From assembly GCF_007994075.1 (NCBI RefSeq), contig NZ_VIWU01000001.1, forward strand, positions 6,324,001-6,388,000: a stretch of 64,000 nucleotides of DNA. The letters run 5' to 3'. The notes under the pieces are model-generated. The model saw only the letters and a program-made list of their open reading frames with translations, made no database searches and was not told the origin of the DNA. The DNA comes from Pseudonocardia hierapolitana. Lineage in GTDB: Bacteria > Actinomycetota > Actinomycetes > Mycobacteriales > Pseudonocardiaceae. A program made the translations under genes and the position numbers. Positions 1-7,359 of the stretch are shown piece after piece (within the stretch, counting starts at the first letter, position 1; every line of letters starts with the position of its first letter).

Positions 1-1
1 C

Positions 2-544
2 GACACGGTGGCGGCGACCACCGCCGTCCTCCCGATGCGGTTCCCCGCCGTCGTCGAGGAGGACGGGGTGGTGGAGGAGCTGCTCGGCCCGCACCACGAC
101 CACTTCGTCGCGGTCCTCGGCGAGCTGGAGGGCCGGGTGCAGTTCACGCTCAAGGGCCGCTACGAGCAGGAGCCGGTGCTGCGTGAGCTGGTCGACGCGG
201 ATCCGGAGATCAGGGCTCTGCAGGAGAAGGTGCGGGACCTGCCCGAGGACGCTTCCTACTACGACCGGGTCCGGCTGGGCGAGCTCGTGGTCGAGGCGCT
301 GCAGGAGCGGCGTGACGCCGAGGGGGCGCAGATGGTGCGTCGGCTGGAGCCGTTCGCGGTGCGGGCGGTGGCCAACCCCCCGGGCCAACCGGACGACGTG
401 GTCAACGCGGCCTTCCTCGTGGAGCGGGAGCGCGTGCCGGAGTTCGAGGGCGCGGTCGAGGATCTGGGCCGGGACCTCGTCGACCGGGTGCGCCTGAGGC
501 TGCTCGGGCCGCTGGCGCCCTACGACTTCGTCCCGGAGGAATGA
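2..544 (+). CDS. gvpF: Gas vesicle protein GvpF/GvpL family, 5'-truncated
   Basis: About 180 C-terminal residues of a GvpF/GvpL-family protein, an accessory protein thought to help nucleate or assemble the gas vesicle shell. The frame is open to the first base, so the true start lies upstream of the window; the GTG at 8 falls inside the conserved strand (VLPMRFPAVV). The end (LGPLAPYDFVPEE) matches the usual family end and resembles the second GvpF/L protein at 1578-2333 (LTGPWAPYSFATLEE). The stop is followed at once by the gvpG start, so they are co-transcribed. Which paralogue is F and which is L is assigned by gene order only. Confidence 0.85.
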   Translation, partial: DTVAATTAVLPMRFPAVVEEDGVVEELLGPHHDHFVAVLGELEGRVQFTLKGRYEQEPVLRELVDADPEIRALQEKVRDLPEDASYYDRVRLGELVVEALQERRDAEGAQMVRRLEPFAVRAVANPPGQPDDVVNAAFLVERERVPEFEGAVEDLGRDLVDRVRLRLLGPLAPYDFVPEE

Positions 545-805
545 GTGGGACTGCTGACCGGTCTGCTCGGCCTGCCGCTGGCGCCCGTCCGGGGCGTCGT
601 GTGGCTGGCCGAGCAGATCCGCGACCACGCGGAGGAGCAGTACTACGACCCGGTCCGGATCCGCGCCGAGCTGGACCGGGTCGACGAGGCCCGCCGCAGC
701 GGTGAGCTCTCCGAGCAGGAATGCGCGGAGCTGGAGGACGAGCTGCTGCAGCGTCTGATGGCCGGTCGGCGGGCGTCCGGCGGTTCTGGAGCCGATCATG
801 GCTGA
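545..805 (+). CDS. gvpG: Gas vesicle protein GvpG
   Basis: A small 86-residue protein. The N-terminal hydrophobic segment (LTGLLGLPLAPVRGVVWLAE) is followed by a charged helical region containing YYDPVRIRAELDRV and a Glu-rich stretch, the layout of GvpG. GvpG is a minor assembly factor that acts with GvpF/L at shell nucleation. The GTG start directly follows the gvpF/L stop, and the end overlaps gvpO by 8 bases, indicating translational coupling. Length is typical for the family. Confidence 0.85.
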   Translation: MGLLTGLLGLPLAPVRGVVWLAEQIRDHAEEQYYDPVRIRAELDRVDEARRSGELSEQECAELEDELLQRLMAGRRASGGSGADHG

Positions 806-1226
806 TGACGAGCAGGCGACACCACGCCGCAAACGGCGCGCGCGGACCGGGGACAGCGGCCCGGAGCAGGGCGAGGAGACCGTGCGGGACGAGGGTGCCG
901 CGGAGGGCGACGAGCAGGACGACGGCGAGCAGGAACCCGGCGAGCAGGAACACGACGGAAGTGCCATCCCTGCCCCGGCGGCGGCGCGCAGGGCCGCGCG
1001 GTACATCGCGGAGTTCACCGGCCGGCATCCCGAGAGCGTCATCTCGGTCGAGCGTCACGACGGTGACTGGCAGGTCGGCGTCGAGGTCGTCGAGACGCAC
1101 CGCATCCCGGACACGACCGACGTCCTCGCGACCTACGAGGTGCGCCTCGACGGCGACGGCAGCCTCGTCTCCTACCGCCGAACGCGCCGCTACGCGCGAG
1201 GACAGCTGGACAAGGAGTGCCGATGA
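798..1226 (+). CDS. gvpO: Gas vesicle protein GvpO
   Basis: 142 residues. The first 60 or so are acidic, low-complexity and probably disordered (many Glu, Asp, Gln, Gly). The C-terminal half (about 62-138) is the conserved GvpO domain, with ARYIAEFTGRHPESVISVE, then a Trp (DWQVGVEVVE), then DVLATYEVRLDGDGSLVSY and RTRRYARG. GvpO is required for gas vesicle formation in haloarchaea and is common in actinobacterial gvp loci; its molecular role is unsettled. It overlaps gvpG upstream and gvpJ downstream (ATGA), so it is part of the operon. Confidence 0.87.
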   Translation: MADDEQATPRRKRRARTGDSGPEQGEETVRDEGAAEGDEQDDGEQEPGEQEHDGSAIPAPAAARRAARYIAEFTGRHPESVISVERHDGDWQVGVEVVETHRIPDTTDVLATYEVRLDGDGSLVSYRRTRRYARGQLDKECR

Positions 1227-1585
1227 CCTCGGGCGGACTGACCACACCCAACCGCGCCCGTCAGCCGGACCACCGTCAGGAGTCGACGAACCTCGCCGAC
1301 ATCCTGGAGCGCGTGCTGGACAAGGGGATCGTGATCGCCGGGGACATCCGGGTGAACCTGCTCGACATCGAGCTGCTGACGATCAAGATCCGGTTGCTCG
1401 TCGCGTCCGTCGACAAGGCGCGTGAGATCGGCATCGACTGGTGGGAGCACGATCCGACGCTGAGCATCGGCAAGCGGGACCTGGCCGAGGAGAACAAGGC
1501 GCTGCGGGAGCGGATCGCCGCCCTCGAGGCGGGCCGGCCCGAGCACGACGGAGCCGGCGCCCGGCGGGACGGTGCCGATGACTGA
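1223..1585 (+). CDS. gvpJ: Gas vesicle structural protein, GvpA/GvpJ family
   Basis: 120 residues carrying the GvpA-type shell fold at about 22-80: NLADILERVLDKGIVIAGDI, then LLDIELLTIKIRLLVASVDK and IDWWEHDP. A charged tail rich in Glu, Arg and Gly follows, absent from the major shell protein GvpA, which is why this looks like the minor GvpJ paralogue. The ATG at 1223 overlaps the gvpO stop and sits 5 bases after AAGGAG; the GTG at 1217 lies inside that ribosome binding site and is less likely. No separate, shorter gvpA is visible; it may lie upstream of the window. Confidence 0.85.
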   Translation: MTSGGLTTPNRARQPDHRQESTNLADILERVLDKGIVIAGDIRVNLLDIELLTIKIRLLVASVDKAREIGIDWWEHDPTLSIGKRDLAEENKALRERIAALEAGRPEHDGAGARRDGADD

Positions 1586-2333
1586 CACCCTCGTGTACCT
1601 CTACGCCGTCGCGGACGCCGCCGACGCCCAGGACCATGCGATCTCCGGCGTGGAGGGGGCGCCGGTGCGCCGTGTCGTCGCCGACGGCCTCGCCGCCGTG
1701 GTCAGCTCGGTCGACGCCGAGCGGTTCGGCGAGGAGGCGCTGCGACGCAGCCTGGAGGACCTGCAGTGGCTGGAGAAGGTGGCACGCTCGCACCACGAGG
1801 TGGTCGCCTCCCTCGCGCGATCCGGCCCCGTCGCGCCCGTGCGGATGGCGACGGTCTACCTCGACGACCAGAACGTCCGCGCACTCCTGCACGACCGCGC
1901 CTCCGCGTTGCACCGGGCACTGGACCGGGTCCGCGGGCGGAGCGAGTGGGGGGTGAAGGCCTACGCCGTGCCCGCCCCTGAGGCCGATGACCGGGACGAG
2001 GCCGACGGTGCCAAGCCCGGAACGTCCTACCTGATGCGACGGCGGTCCGAACGCGACCGCGCGGCAGGCGGGCTCCGGGCCGCGGTGGAGGCGGCGGATG
2101 CGGTGCACCGGGTGATCTCGGACCTCGCCGACGCCACCCGCCGTTACGAGCCGCAGGACCCGAGGCTGTCCGGTCGCCGCGAGCAGATGGTGCTCAACGC
2201 CGCGTACCTCGTCGACGAGGCCGGGGCCGCGGCCGTGCGGCGGCTCGTCGAGGACCGTGACGTGCCGGAGCTGCGCCTGGAGCTGACCGGGCCGTGGGCC
2301 CCGTACTCCTTCGCCACCCTGGAGGAACCGTGA
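1578..2333 (+). CDS. gvpL: Gas vesicle protein GvpL/GvpF family (full length)
   Basis: 251 residues and a complete GvpF/GvpL protein. The N-terminal domain starts with TDTLVYLYAVADAAD, shows the DGLAAVVSSVDAERFGEEAL segment near 30-50, a middle PVRMATVYLDDQNVRALL, and a C-terminal domain ending GPWAPYSFATLEEP. It is paralogous to the truncated gene at the window start. The ATG at 1578 overlaps the end of gvpJ. GvpF/L proteins contact GvpA during early assembly. A low-complexity stretch (about 133-146, EADDRDEADGAK) interrupts the conserved part and is probably a surface loop. Confidence 0.88.
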   Translation: MTDTLVYLYAVADAADAQDHAISGVEGAPVRRVVADGLAAVVSSVDAERFGEEALRRSLEDLQWLEKVARSHHEVVASLARSGPVAPVRMATVYLDDQNVRALLHDRASALHRALDRVRGRSEWGVKAYAVPAPEADDRDEADGAKPGTSYLMRRRSERDRAAGGLRAAVEAADAVHRVISDLADATRRYEPQDPRLSGRREQMVLNAAYLVDEAGAAAVRRLVEDRDVPELRLELTGPWAPYSFATLEEP

Positions 2334-2500
2334 CGGTCGTGGCCGACCGCGACGTCGCACTCGTCGACCTGCTGGACCGGCTGCTCGCCGGCGGCGTCGT
2401 GATCAGCGGGGACATCACCATCTCGCTGGCCGAGGTCGATCTGGTGCACGTCTCGCTCCGCGCCCTGATCAGCTCCGTGCAGACCCTGGTGGAACCGTGA
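2330..2500 (+). CDS. gvpS: Gas vesicle protein GvpS (short GvpA-family protein)
   Basis: 56 residues consisting almost entirely of the GvpA fold (VALVDLLDRLLAGGVVISGD, then ISLAEVDLVHVSLRALISSV). The chosen GTG at 2330 overlaps the gvpL stop and is preceded by GGAGGA; a longer reading from 2294 would overlap gvpL by 40 bases with no conserved sequence. Proteins of this kind are called GvpS in streptomycete gvp clusters and are thought to be minor shell or nucleation components. The end overlaps gvpK. Confidence 0.82.
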   Translation: MTVVADRDVALVDLLDRLLAGGVVISGDITISLAEVDLVHVSLRALISSVQTLVEP

Positions 2501-2787
2501 CCAGCGTCCCGGAGCGGCTCGAGCTCGACCCGGAGGCCGTCGGCCGCGACCTGGGCAGGCTCGTCCTCACCATCGTCGAGCTCGTTCGCCAGCTGATGGA
2601 GCGGCAGGCGCTCCGACGGGTCGAGGCCGGTGACCTGCCGGAGGAGACCGTCGAGCGGCTCGGGCTCGGCCTCATGCGGCTGGACGAGGCCATGGCCGAC
2701 CTGCGGGAGCACTTCGGGCTGCGGGCCGAGGACCTCAACATCGACCTCGGCCCGCTGGGAAACCTCCTGCCCCGGCAGCACGAGTGA
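2497..2787 (+). CDS. gvpK: Gas vesicle protein GvpK
   Basis: 96 residues. The conserved GvpK helices are clear: DPEAVGRDLGRLVLTIVELV, then RQLMERQALRRVEAGDL and ETVERLGLGLMRLDEAM, ending in LREHFGLRAEDLNIDLGPLG. GvpK is a small helical accessory protein needed for gas vesicle assembly. The GTG start overlaps the gvpS stop. It is the last canonical gvp gene of the cluster; accessory genes follow. Confidence 0.9.
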   Translation: MTSVPERLELDPEAVGRDLGRLVLTIVELVRQLMERQALRRVEAGDLPEETVERLGLGLMRLDEAMADLREHFGLRAEDLNIDLGPLGNLLPRQHE

Positions 2788-2825
2788 CCTGACGGCGGGG
2801 GCGCGTAGGAAGAGGAGGCACCGAC

Positions 2826-3215
2826 GTGCACGTCGACGACAAACGCACCGCGACCGGAACGGCGTCCGGCGCCGGGTTGACCATGACGCTCGACCGGAGG
2901 TACGAGCACGCCCGGGTCCTGCGCCTGCGCGGAGTCCTGACAGGTGATTCCGCGGCGGCTGTGCGGGACGCGGTCATCGCGCAGCTGGCTCTGGTCCCCG
3001 CCGTCGTGGTCCTCGACCTGACCGGGGTCACGTTCGTCGATCGGGGCGGCGCAGAGGGCCTGTGGTGCGTGGCGGAGCGCGCCGAGAGGGCGGACATCGA
3101 CCTGCGGCTCGTCGCGTCCGGGCCGGCGTGGATGCACCTGTCCACCGGCGGGCTGCTCGCTCTCGGAGGCGTGTACCCGACGGTCGAGGAGGCGCTTCGC
3201 GCGTCGGGCGGCTGA
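2826..3215 (+). CDS. STAS-domain protein (anti-sigma factor antagonist-like)
   Basis: 129 residues with a STAS fold at about 22-125 (ARVLRLRGVLTGDSAAAVRD, then VVVLDLTGVTFVDRGGAEGL). STAS proteins of the SpoIIAA/RsbV type bind anti-sigma factors and are switched by phosphorylation of a Ser in the DSSG motif. Here that motif reads DRGG, so the usual phosphoacceptor is replaced by Gly. It could be a constitutive antagonist or a STAS domain with another partner. It sits 38 bases after gvpK on the same strand, so it may be co-expressed with the gas vesicle genes. ATG could alternatively be GTG at 2826; the exact start is not certain. Confidence 0.75.
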   Translation: MHVDDKRTATGTASGAGLTMTLDRRYEHARVLRLRGVLTGDSAAAVRDAVIAQLALVPAVVVLDLTGVTFVDRGGAEGLWCVAERAERADIDLRLVASGPAWMHLSTGGLLALGGVYPTVEEALRASGG

Positions 3216-3226
3216 GGAACGAACAG

Positions 3227-3262
3227 CGGTGCGCCCGGGCCGGATGCGGCCCGGGCGCACCG
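3227..3262. terminator. Bidirectional hairpin terminator
   Basis: A perfect 15-bp inverted repeat (3227-3241 with 3248-3262, loop GGATGC) lies between the STAS gene and the convergent glsB-like gene. There is no T tract, as is common for hairpin terminators in high-GC actinobacteria. Confidence 0.8.
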
Positions 3263-3271
3263 GCGTCCTCG

Positions 3272-3562
3272 TCAGCCCCTGAGGCCGAAGCGGGATCGAC
3301 GGCGGCCGTACATGCCTGCCACCAACGCCACGCCGATGGCCGCGATCACCACCTGCACGATCAGCTCCAGCCAGTCGATGCCATCCGTCGTGGTCGGCAT
3401 GCCGAGCGACCTGGCCAGGGCGGTGCCGATGAAGGCGGCCACGATTCCGACCACGATCGTGAGCCAGATCGGAATGTGCTGCTTGCCCGGTACGACCAGT
3501 CGGCCGAGTGCGCCGACGACGATCCCGACGAGTAGCGCGCTGATGATGCCGGTGATGGTCAT
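3272..3562 (-). CDS. GlsB/YeaQ/YmgE family (transglycosylase-associated) small membrane protein
   Basis: 96 residues with three hydrophobic helices: MTITGIISALLVGIVVGALG, then IPIWLTIVVGIVAAFIGTAL and WLELIVQVVIAAIGVALVAG. The Gly-rich helices, a PGKQ turn after helix 1 and a short basic tail (YGRRRSRFG) are typical of the GlsB/YeaQ/YmgE family, small stress-associated inner membrane proteins of unknown mechanism. The ATG at 3562 follows GGAGG by five bases. It runs toward the gvp operon and ends in the shared terminator. Confidence 0.85.
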   Translation of the reverse strand: MTITGIISALLVGIVVGALGRLVVPGKQHIPIWLTIVVGIVAAFIGTALARSLGMPTTTDGIDWLELIVQVVIAAIGVALVAGMYGRRRSRFGLRG

Positions 3563-3713
3563 TTTACCTCCAACCACCAACTGCCCGGATGATTCGCTCG
3601 AATACCCGGTCCTGACCTTCGTCAAGCGTCGTGGCGGCAGAATTCTGCGCACCCGCCGGGAATGGCGCCTGGCGTGTGCGACAACGAACTCGCCCCACGA
3701 TCGGAGGCGGAGA

Positions 3714-4328
3714 TCATGGAGAGACGGCGGGACGGCGGCGCCGCACCGTCGGCCGGGCGGGGACGGAGCGATCGTCGCGCCTCGGGCCGGGAGCATCGCC
3801 GCGTGGTGCGGTACGAGCGCGGCGGGGCTCCCGGTGCTCGCCGGCCTCGCCCGCTGCCTCCGGCACCGGACCCGCCTCGTCGGCGCCGGCCTCCGGTTCG
3901 GGACGTGCCCTACGGGGCCGCCGTGCGAGGCGTCGCAGTGCCTCGAGCATCTGCGCGGCCAGCCTCTGGAGGAACTGCAGCAGCCTGAGGGCGGCGGTGA
4001 CGACGAGGCTGAACGCCGCGCCCACCCGCGCCCGCACCGCCCTCGCGGCCTGGCGCACGGGCTTCCGGTCCGATCGCGCCGGGGCGGGCTTGCCGGTCAG
4101 CGCTTCCCGTACGCCGGTACCCCCGCGCTCCGCGACGGCGTCGAGCCGGTCGGCCATCCGGCCGACCTGTGAGACGCCCATCTCGACCACGGCCCTGAGC
4201 GCGACACCGCCGACCTCGCTCATCACCTCGCGGGCGGCCCCGCGGATCGCGCTTCGCGTGGTCTCCCGGCCGGCCTGCGGGGCCCCGTCGATGGCGTCCG
4301 TTGCCGTGCGCGTCGCGGTGGTGGACAT
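3714..4328 (-). CDS. Uncharacterised Ala/Arg-rich protein near the gas vesicle locus
   Basis: 204 residues, not recognised. Residues about 1-60 are Ala/Thr/Glu-rich with a helical stretch (VGGVALRAVVEMGVSQVGRM). The middle (about 95-130) is a long amphipathic helix (AAFSLVVTAALRLLQFLQRL) that might touch a membrane or the gas vesicle surface. The last 60 residues are Arg/Pro/Glu-rich and probably disordered. The ATG at 4328 was chosen because the composition upstream is not coding-like; the AAGGGA behind it is rather distant. Its position between glsB-like and the repeat protein suggests a gas-vesicle or stress accessory role, but that is only context. Confidence 0.55.
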   Translation of the reverse strand: MSTTATRTATDAIDGAPQAGRETTRSAIRGAAREVMSEVGGVALRAVVEMGVSQVGRMADRLDAVAERGGTGVREALTGKPAPARSDRKPVRQAARAVRARVGAAFSLVVTAALRLLQFLQRLAAQMLEALRRLARRPRRARPEPEAGADEAGPVPEAAGEAGEHREPRRARTAPRGDAPGPRRDDRSVPARPTVRRRRPAVSP

Positions 4329-4732
4329 CGGGTCACGTCCCTTCTCGCTGCAGCGGCATGCGGCCGCCCCGCGGGCGTCGCGGTTCTTCACGCCATCCTC
4401 GAGCACACCGCCGGTCGCCGTGGGCCACGTCGGGTGCGAGAAGCGGGGTCATCGAAGAGCCACCCCCGTTCTGGAGGCCGCTTCGAGGGAATCGATGCTC
4501 CTCGCCATGGCGTCCGATGACAAGGGCGGCGCCCGCTCGGCCCATGGGTCGCCGCCGATTGCGCGCGCATCGAAGCAGATGTAGCAACGCAACTTCCGCA
4601 TAGGGACCACTGCCCACAGATCCGGGTTCAGCCTTCGCAGGTGGGGTAGTCACGCTGGGCCTGGCAGCCGATGTGATCGCAACGTGAGCGCGACGCCAGA
4701 GCGATATCGACCGTGCAAGGGGGTCACCGACC
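4329..4732. other. Intergenic region between divergent genes
   Basis: About 400 bases without a convincing gene. It must hold the promoters for the divergent genes at 4328 (-) and 4733 (+). AAGGGGG about eight bases before 4733 is the ribosome binding site of the repeat protein. I see no clear promoter hexamers or operator palindromes. Confidence 0.5.
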
Positions 4733-5569
4733 GTGAGCGATCCAGTACCGATCAATGCCGTCGACATCAGTGGCTACATCCTCCTGGGCACGAAACGGCT
4801 GAACATCCACATCACCCTCGAAGACAGCGACGCCGTGGGCGAGATCGAGCCCGAGGATCGTGATCAGGGCGATGTCGAGTTCGGCGACGAGGAGGACGCG
4901 GAGTTCGAGGACGCGGAGTTCGACGAGGACGACGGGGCCGGCGACCAGGACGAGGGCGAGCGGGACGACGTCGACGCCGAGGACGCGGAGTTCGACGACG
5001 AGGACGACGCCGAGTTCGACGAAGAGACCGACGACGAGGAGGACGCGGAGGAGGACGCGGAGGAGGACGCGGAGGAGGACGCGGAGGAGGACGCGGAGGA
5101 GGACGCGGAGGAGGACGCGGAGGAGGACGCGGAGGAGGACGCGGAGGAGGACGCGGAGGAGGACGCGGAGGAGGACGCCGAGGAGGACGCCGAGGAGGAC
5201 GCGGAGTTCGACGAAGAGGACGAGGAGGACGACGGCGCGTTCGACGAAGAGGACGACACCGAGGACGTCGACCGGGACGACCGGGCTCCCGCGCAAGCCA
5301 GCCTTCGTGACCTGCTCCGCCCGCGGCCCCGCCGCCCCGAGGAGAGCGGGGGTGACGACGGCGGAGGCCGCCCACGCAGGGCCGCCGACGACCGGCGATC
5401 GCGCCGGCAGGCCTCCGGCCGGTCCTCGGAGGGGCCGGAAGGGCGCTCGTCGGTGCCGGATGCGGGCGCTCGCCGGGCCGATTCGTCGCCGCCGCGAGGC
5501 GGCGAGGCGCAGGCCGGGCAGCCGGCCCGCCGGGGCAGCAGGGAAGGTGCGGCGCGGCCGCGCCGCTGA
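4733..5569 (+). CDS. Charge-segregated protein with EEDA tandem repeats
   Basis: 278 residues, no recognised family. Residues 1-40 (INAVDISGYILLGTKRLNIH) look folded. Residues about 41-190 are almost only Glu, Asp, Ala and Phe and include 14 perfect EEDA repeats at about 102-157. Residues about 195-278 are the reverse, rich in Arg, Gly, Ser and Pro. Such a polyacid-then-polybasic layout is typical of disordered proteins that self-associate or bind charged surfaces. It lies between the gvp genes and the ParA-like gene on the same strand. GTG start with a good Shine-Dalgarno sequence. The N-terminal block and strong GC3 support real coding, but other frames of the repeat are also open. Confidence 0.65.
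   Translation: MSDPVPINAVDISGYILLGTKRLNIHITLEDSDAVGEIEPEDRDQGDVEFGDEEDAEFEDAEFDEDDGAGDQDEGERDDVDAEDAEFDDEDDAEFDEETDDEEDAEEDAEEDAEEDAEEDAEEDAEEDAEEDAEEDAEEDAEEDAEEDAEEDAEEDAEFDEEDEEDDGAFDEEDDTEDVDRDDRAPAQASLRDLLRPRPRRPEESGGDDGGGRPRRAADDRRSRRQASGRSSEGPEGRSSVPDAGARRADSSPPRGGEAQAGQPARRGSREGAARPRR
5036..5203 (+). repeat. 14 tandem 12-bp repeats (GAGGAGGACGCG) inside a gene
   Basis: Fourteen consecutive 12-bp units encode EEDA each. Twelve units use GCG for Ala and two near the 3' end use GCC; otherwise they are identical, which indicates recent expansion. Because the unit is a multiple of three, changes in copy number keep the frame. Confidence 0.95.
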
Positions 5570-5653
5570 CGGGACGAGGTCCGTCCGAGTGCGCTTCCGC
5601 TGTGGCGGCTGTTCGCCGCAACGCCTGCGTGCAAGTGGGGGCCCGCGTTGCGC

Positions 5654-5673
5654 GCGGCGGGCTAGCCCGCCGC
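5654..5673. terminator. Palindromic hairpin after the EEDA-repeat gene
   Basis: A perfect 20-bp palindrome (GCGGCGGGCTAGCCCGCCGC) can form an 8-bp stem with a CTAG loop. It is 85 bases after the stop of the repeat gene and 100 bases before the ParA-like gene. It may be a terminator or, given its perfect symmetry, a protein-binding site. Confidence 0.45.
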
Positions 5674-5772
5674 GGCCAGGCATGACGATCCCCGCGGGCG
5701 GGTATCTGCCGCTGCGCCGGGTCAGGTGGGCGCAGGGTGCTGTCCTCCTCGTCGAACCGTGCGGAGGGGCCG

Positions 5773-6729
5773 ATGGTCGAGCGCTCGACGGAGCAGGAAC
5801 GCGATTTCGCGTTGGCGCGTGTCATCGCGATCGTCAACGACAAGGGCGGCGTCGGTAAGACGTCGATCGCCGCGAACCTCGCGGGCCAGTTCGCCGGCGC
5901 GGGTTACCGCTGCCTGCTCATCGATCTCAATCGGCAGGCGAACCTGGCCGACGACCTCGGTTACCGCGACTCCGACGCCGACGACCAGGGTGCGGGGCTG
6001 CTGGGCAGCGTCCTCGCCGGCACGCCTCTCGTCCCGGCGGCGGACGTGCGCCCGAAGCTGGACGTGGTGTGCGGGGGAGCGCGGCTCGAAGACCTGACGC
6101 CGATCATGGTCTCGCGCCTGCAGCACCGCGGGCGTAGGGCGTTCCGGGTGCTCGGCGACGTGCTCGCCCCGATCGCGACCGACTACGAGGTCGTGTTCAT
6201 CGACTGCCCGCCGGAGTCGACGATCCTGTCCGACCTGGCGCTGGCCGCGGCCCGCTGGGTGCTGATGCCGACGAAGTCCGACGTCGGCGGCCTCGTGGGC
6301 ATGACCCTCGTCGCGGAGCGGTTCGCCCTCGCCCAGGAGATCAATCCGCGGCTGGGCCTGCTCGGGGTGGTCCTCTTCGCGACCGGCACGCGCTCGCGCG
6401 CGATCCACAGCGAGGCGCGAGCGGCGATCGACACGGCGTTCGGTGGCAACTCGCCGCGGTTCGAGACGACCATCCGGCACGCGGAGCGAACCGCCCAGGA
6501 CGCGCGTCGTCTCGGCAAGCTCGCCCATGAGCTCGAGATCGAGGCTGCGGCCCAACCGGCGTGGTGGGAGGCGCTGCGGTCGGGCGTCCGGGCGCCACGG
6601 GTCTCGGCGACCGCCGCGAGCGTCGCGGGCGACTACCGCGCCCTGGGGGTGGAGGTGCTCACCGCGCTGCAGGCCGCCGAGGAGGCCGAGCGGGCCGATG
6701 CTCCGGACAGCACAGCGGGCCCGGCATGA
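5773..6729 (+). CDS. ParA/MinD-like ATPase beside the gas vesicle genes
   Basis: 318 residues. The deviant Walker A motif of the ParA family is clear (IVNDKGGVGKTSIAANLA, about 20-37), as are the Walker A' (LLIDLNRQANLADDLG) and Walker B (VVFIDCPPESTILSDLALAA) regions. ParA ATPases bind DNA or membranes and position cargo such as plasmids, carboxysomes or chemoreceptor clusters. There is no parB-like gene or parS-like repeat nearby, so plasmid or chromosome partition is unlikely and gas vesicle placement is a reasonable guess. The ATG at 5773 follows GGAGGGG and is preferred to the GTG at 5737. The end overlaps the next gene by four bases. Confidence 0.85.
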   Translation: MVERSTEQERDFALARVIAIVNDKGGVGKTSIAANLAGQFAGAGYRCLLIDLNRQANLADDLGYRDSDADDQGAGLLGSVLAGTPLVPAADVRPKLDVVCGGARLEDLTPIMVSRLQHRGRRAFRVLGDVLAPIATDYEVVFIDCPPESTILSDLALAAARWVLMPTKSDVGGLVGMTLVAERFALAQEINPRLGLLGVVLFATGTRSRAIHSEARAAIDTAFGGNSPRFETTIRHAERTAQDARRLGKLAHELEIEAAAQPAWWEALRSGVRAPRVSATAASVAGDYRALGVEVLTALQAAEEAERADAPDSTAGPA

Positions 6730-7340
6730 CCTCGAGCGGCTCGGCTGCCCACGACGGCCACGACCACAGGCCCGCCGCCGAACTGTCCTCGATTTTCGGC
6801 GCCCCGGCGGCCGCGTTGTCGCGACGCCGCATCCGCACGCGGCGGCCGAGGCAGGTTCAGCAGCCCGACCCGGTCGAGCCGGAGACGATGGAGGACGACG
6901 TGCCTGACAGGACGAGTCGTCGGGCGCCGGTGGCGGACGGGGCCGCGCGAGCCTCCCGTCTTCCGGGCGCCCGCGCACCGCGTCGAGGGCTCGGTGCCGT
7001 GGAGGTTCGCGACCGCCGGCACGTCGACCTGCTCCTGCTCGCGGCGGCGACCGAGGGGCCGGCGAGCGGGCGCGAGCTGATCGATCTCGTCCGCGAGCGG
7101 AGCGATGGGATCTTCGTGCTGTCCCTGCGCATCGTCGTCCGCGAGGTGCACCGGCTCACGAACGAGCGGCTGATGCGGGTCACGGGGAACGGAAGGGTTC
7201 GCCGCTACGCGGTGACGCCACTCGGGCAGCGGGTCCTCGCGATGCGACGCCGCGAATGGGAGGCGCTGTCCCACGGGCTCGACGGTGTGCTCGGCGCAGC
7301 CGACGACATCGACCGCGGACGTCCCACGCGTGCCGAGTAG
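6726..7340 (+). CDS. PadR-like winged-helix protein coupled to the ParA-like gene
   Basis: 204 residues. The first 95 or so are low-complexity, rich in Arg, Pro and Ala. The C-terminal 100 residues look like a PadR-type winged helix: VDLLLLAAATEGPASGRELI, a recognition-helix region, then the wing (RVTGNGRVRRYAVTPLGQRV). The ATG overlaps the ParA stop, so the two are translationally coupled. It could repress the gas vesicle locus, or act as a DNA-binding partner for the ParA in place of ParB; the sequence does not decide. An internal start near 6900 would yield a shorter protein with only the DNA-binding domain. Confidence 0.65.
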   Translation: MTSSGSAAHDGHDHRPAAELSSIFGAPAAALSRRRIRTRRPRQVQQPDPVEPETMEDDVPDRTSRRAPVADGAARASRLPGARAPRRGLGAVEVRDRRHVDLLLLAAATEGPASGRELIDLVRERSDGIFVLSLRIVVREVHRLTNERLMRVTGNGRVRRYAVTPLGQRVLAMRRREWEALSHGLDGVLGAADDIDRGRPTRAE

Positions 7341-7359
7341 ACGCGGAAACCGCACATGC

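Noticed and set aside
5036..5203. CRISPR-like tandem repeats
   Set aside because: The 12-bp units are contiguous with no spacers, and no cas genes are near.
4812..5843. Alternative frames through the 12-bp repeat (Pro/Arg, Leu/Arg/Val and Ser/Ala repeats)
   Set aside because: A 12-bp repeat without stops is open in several frames. Only the EEDA frame has a Shine-Dalgarno sequence and a non-repetitive, folded-looking N-terminus.
5773..7340. ParA-like and winged-helix genes as a plasmid or chromosome partition locus
   Set aside because: No ParB signature, no parS-like repeats and no replication gene nearby.
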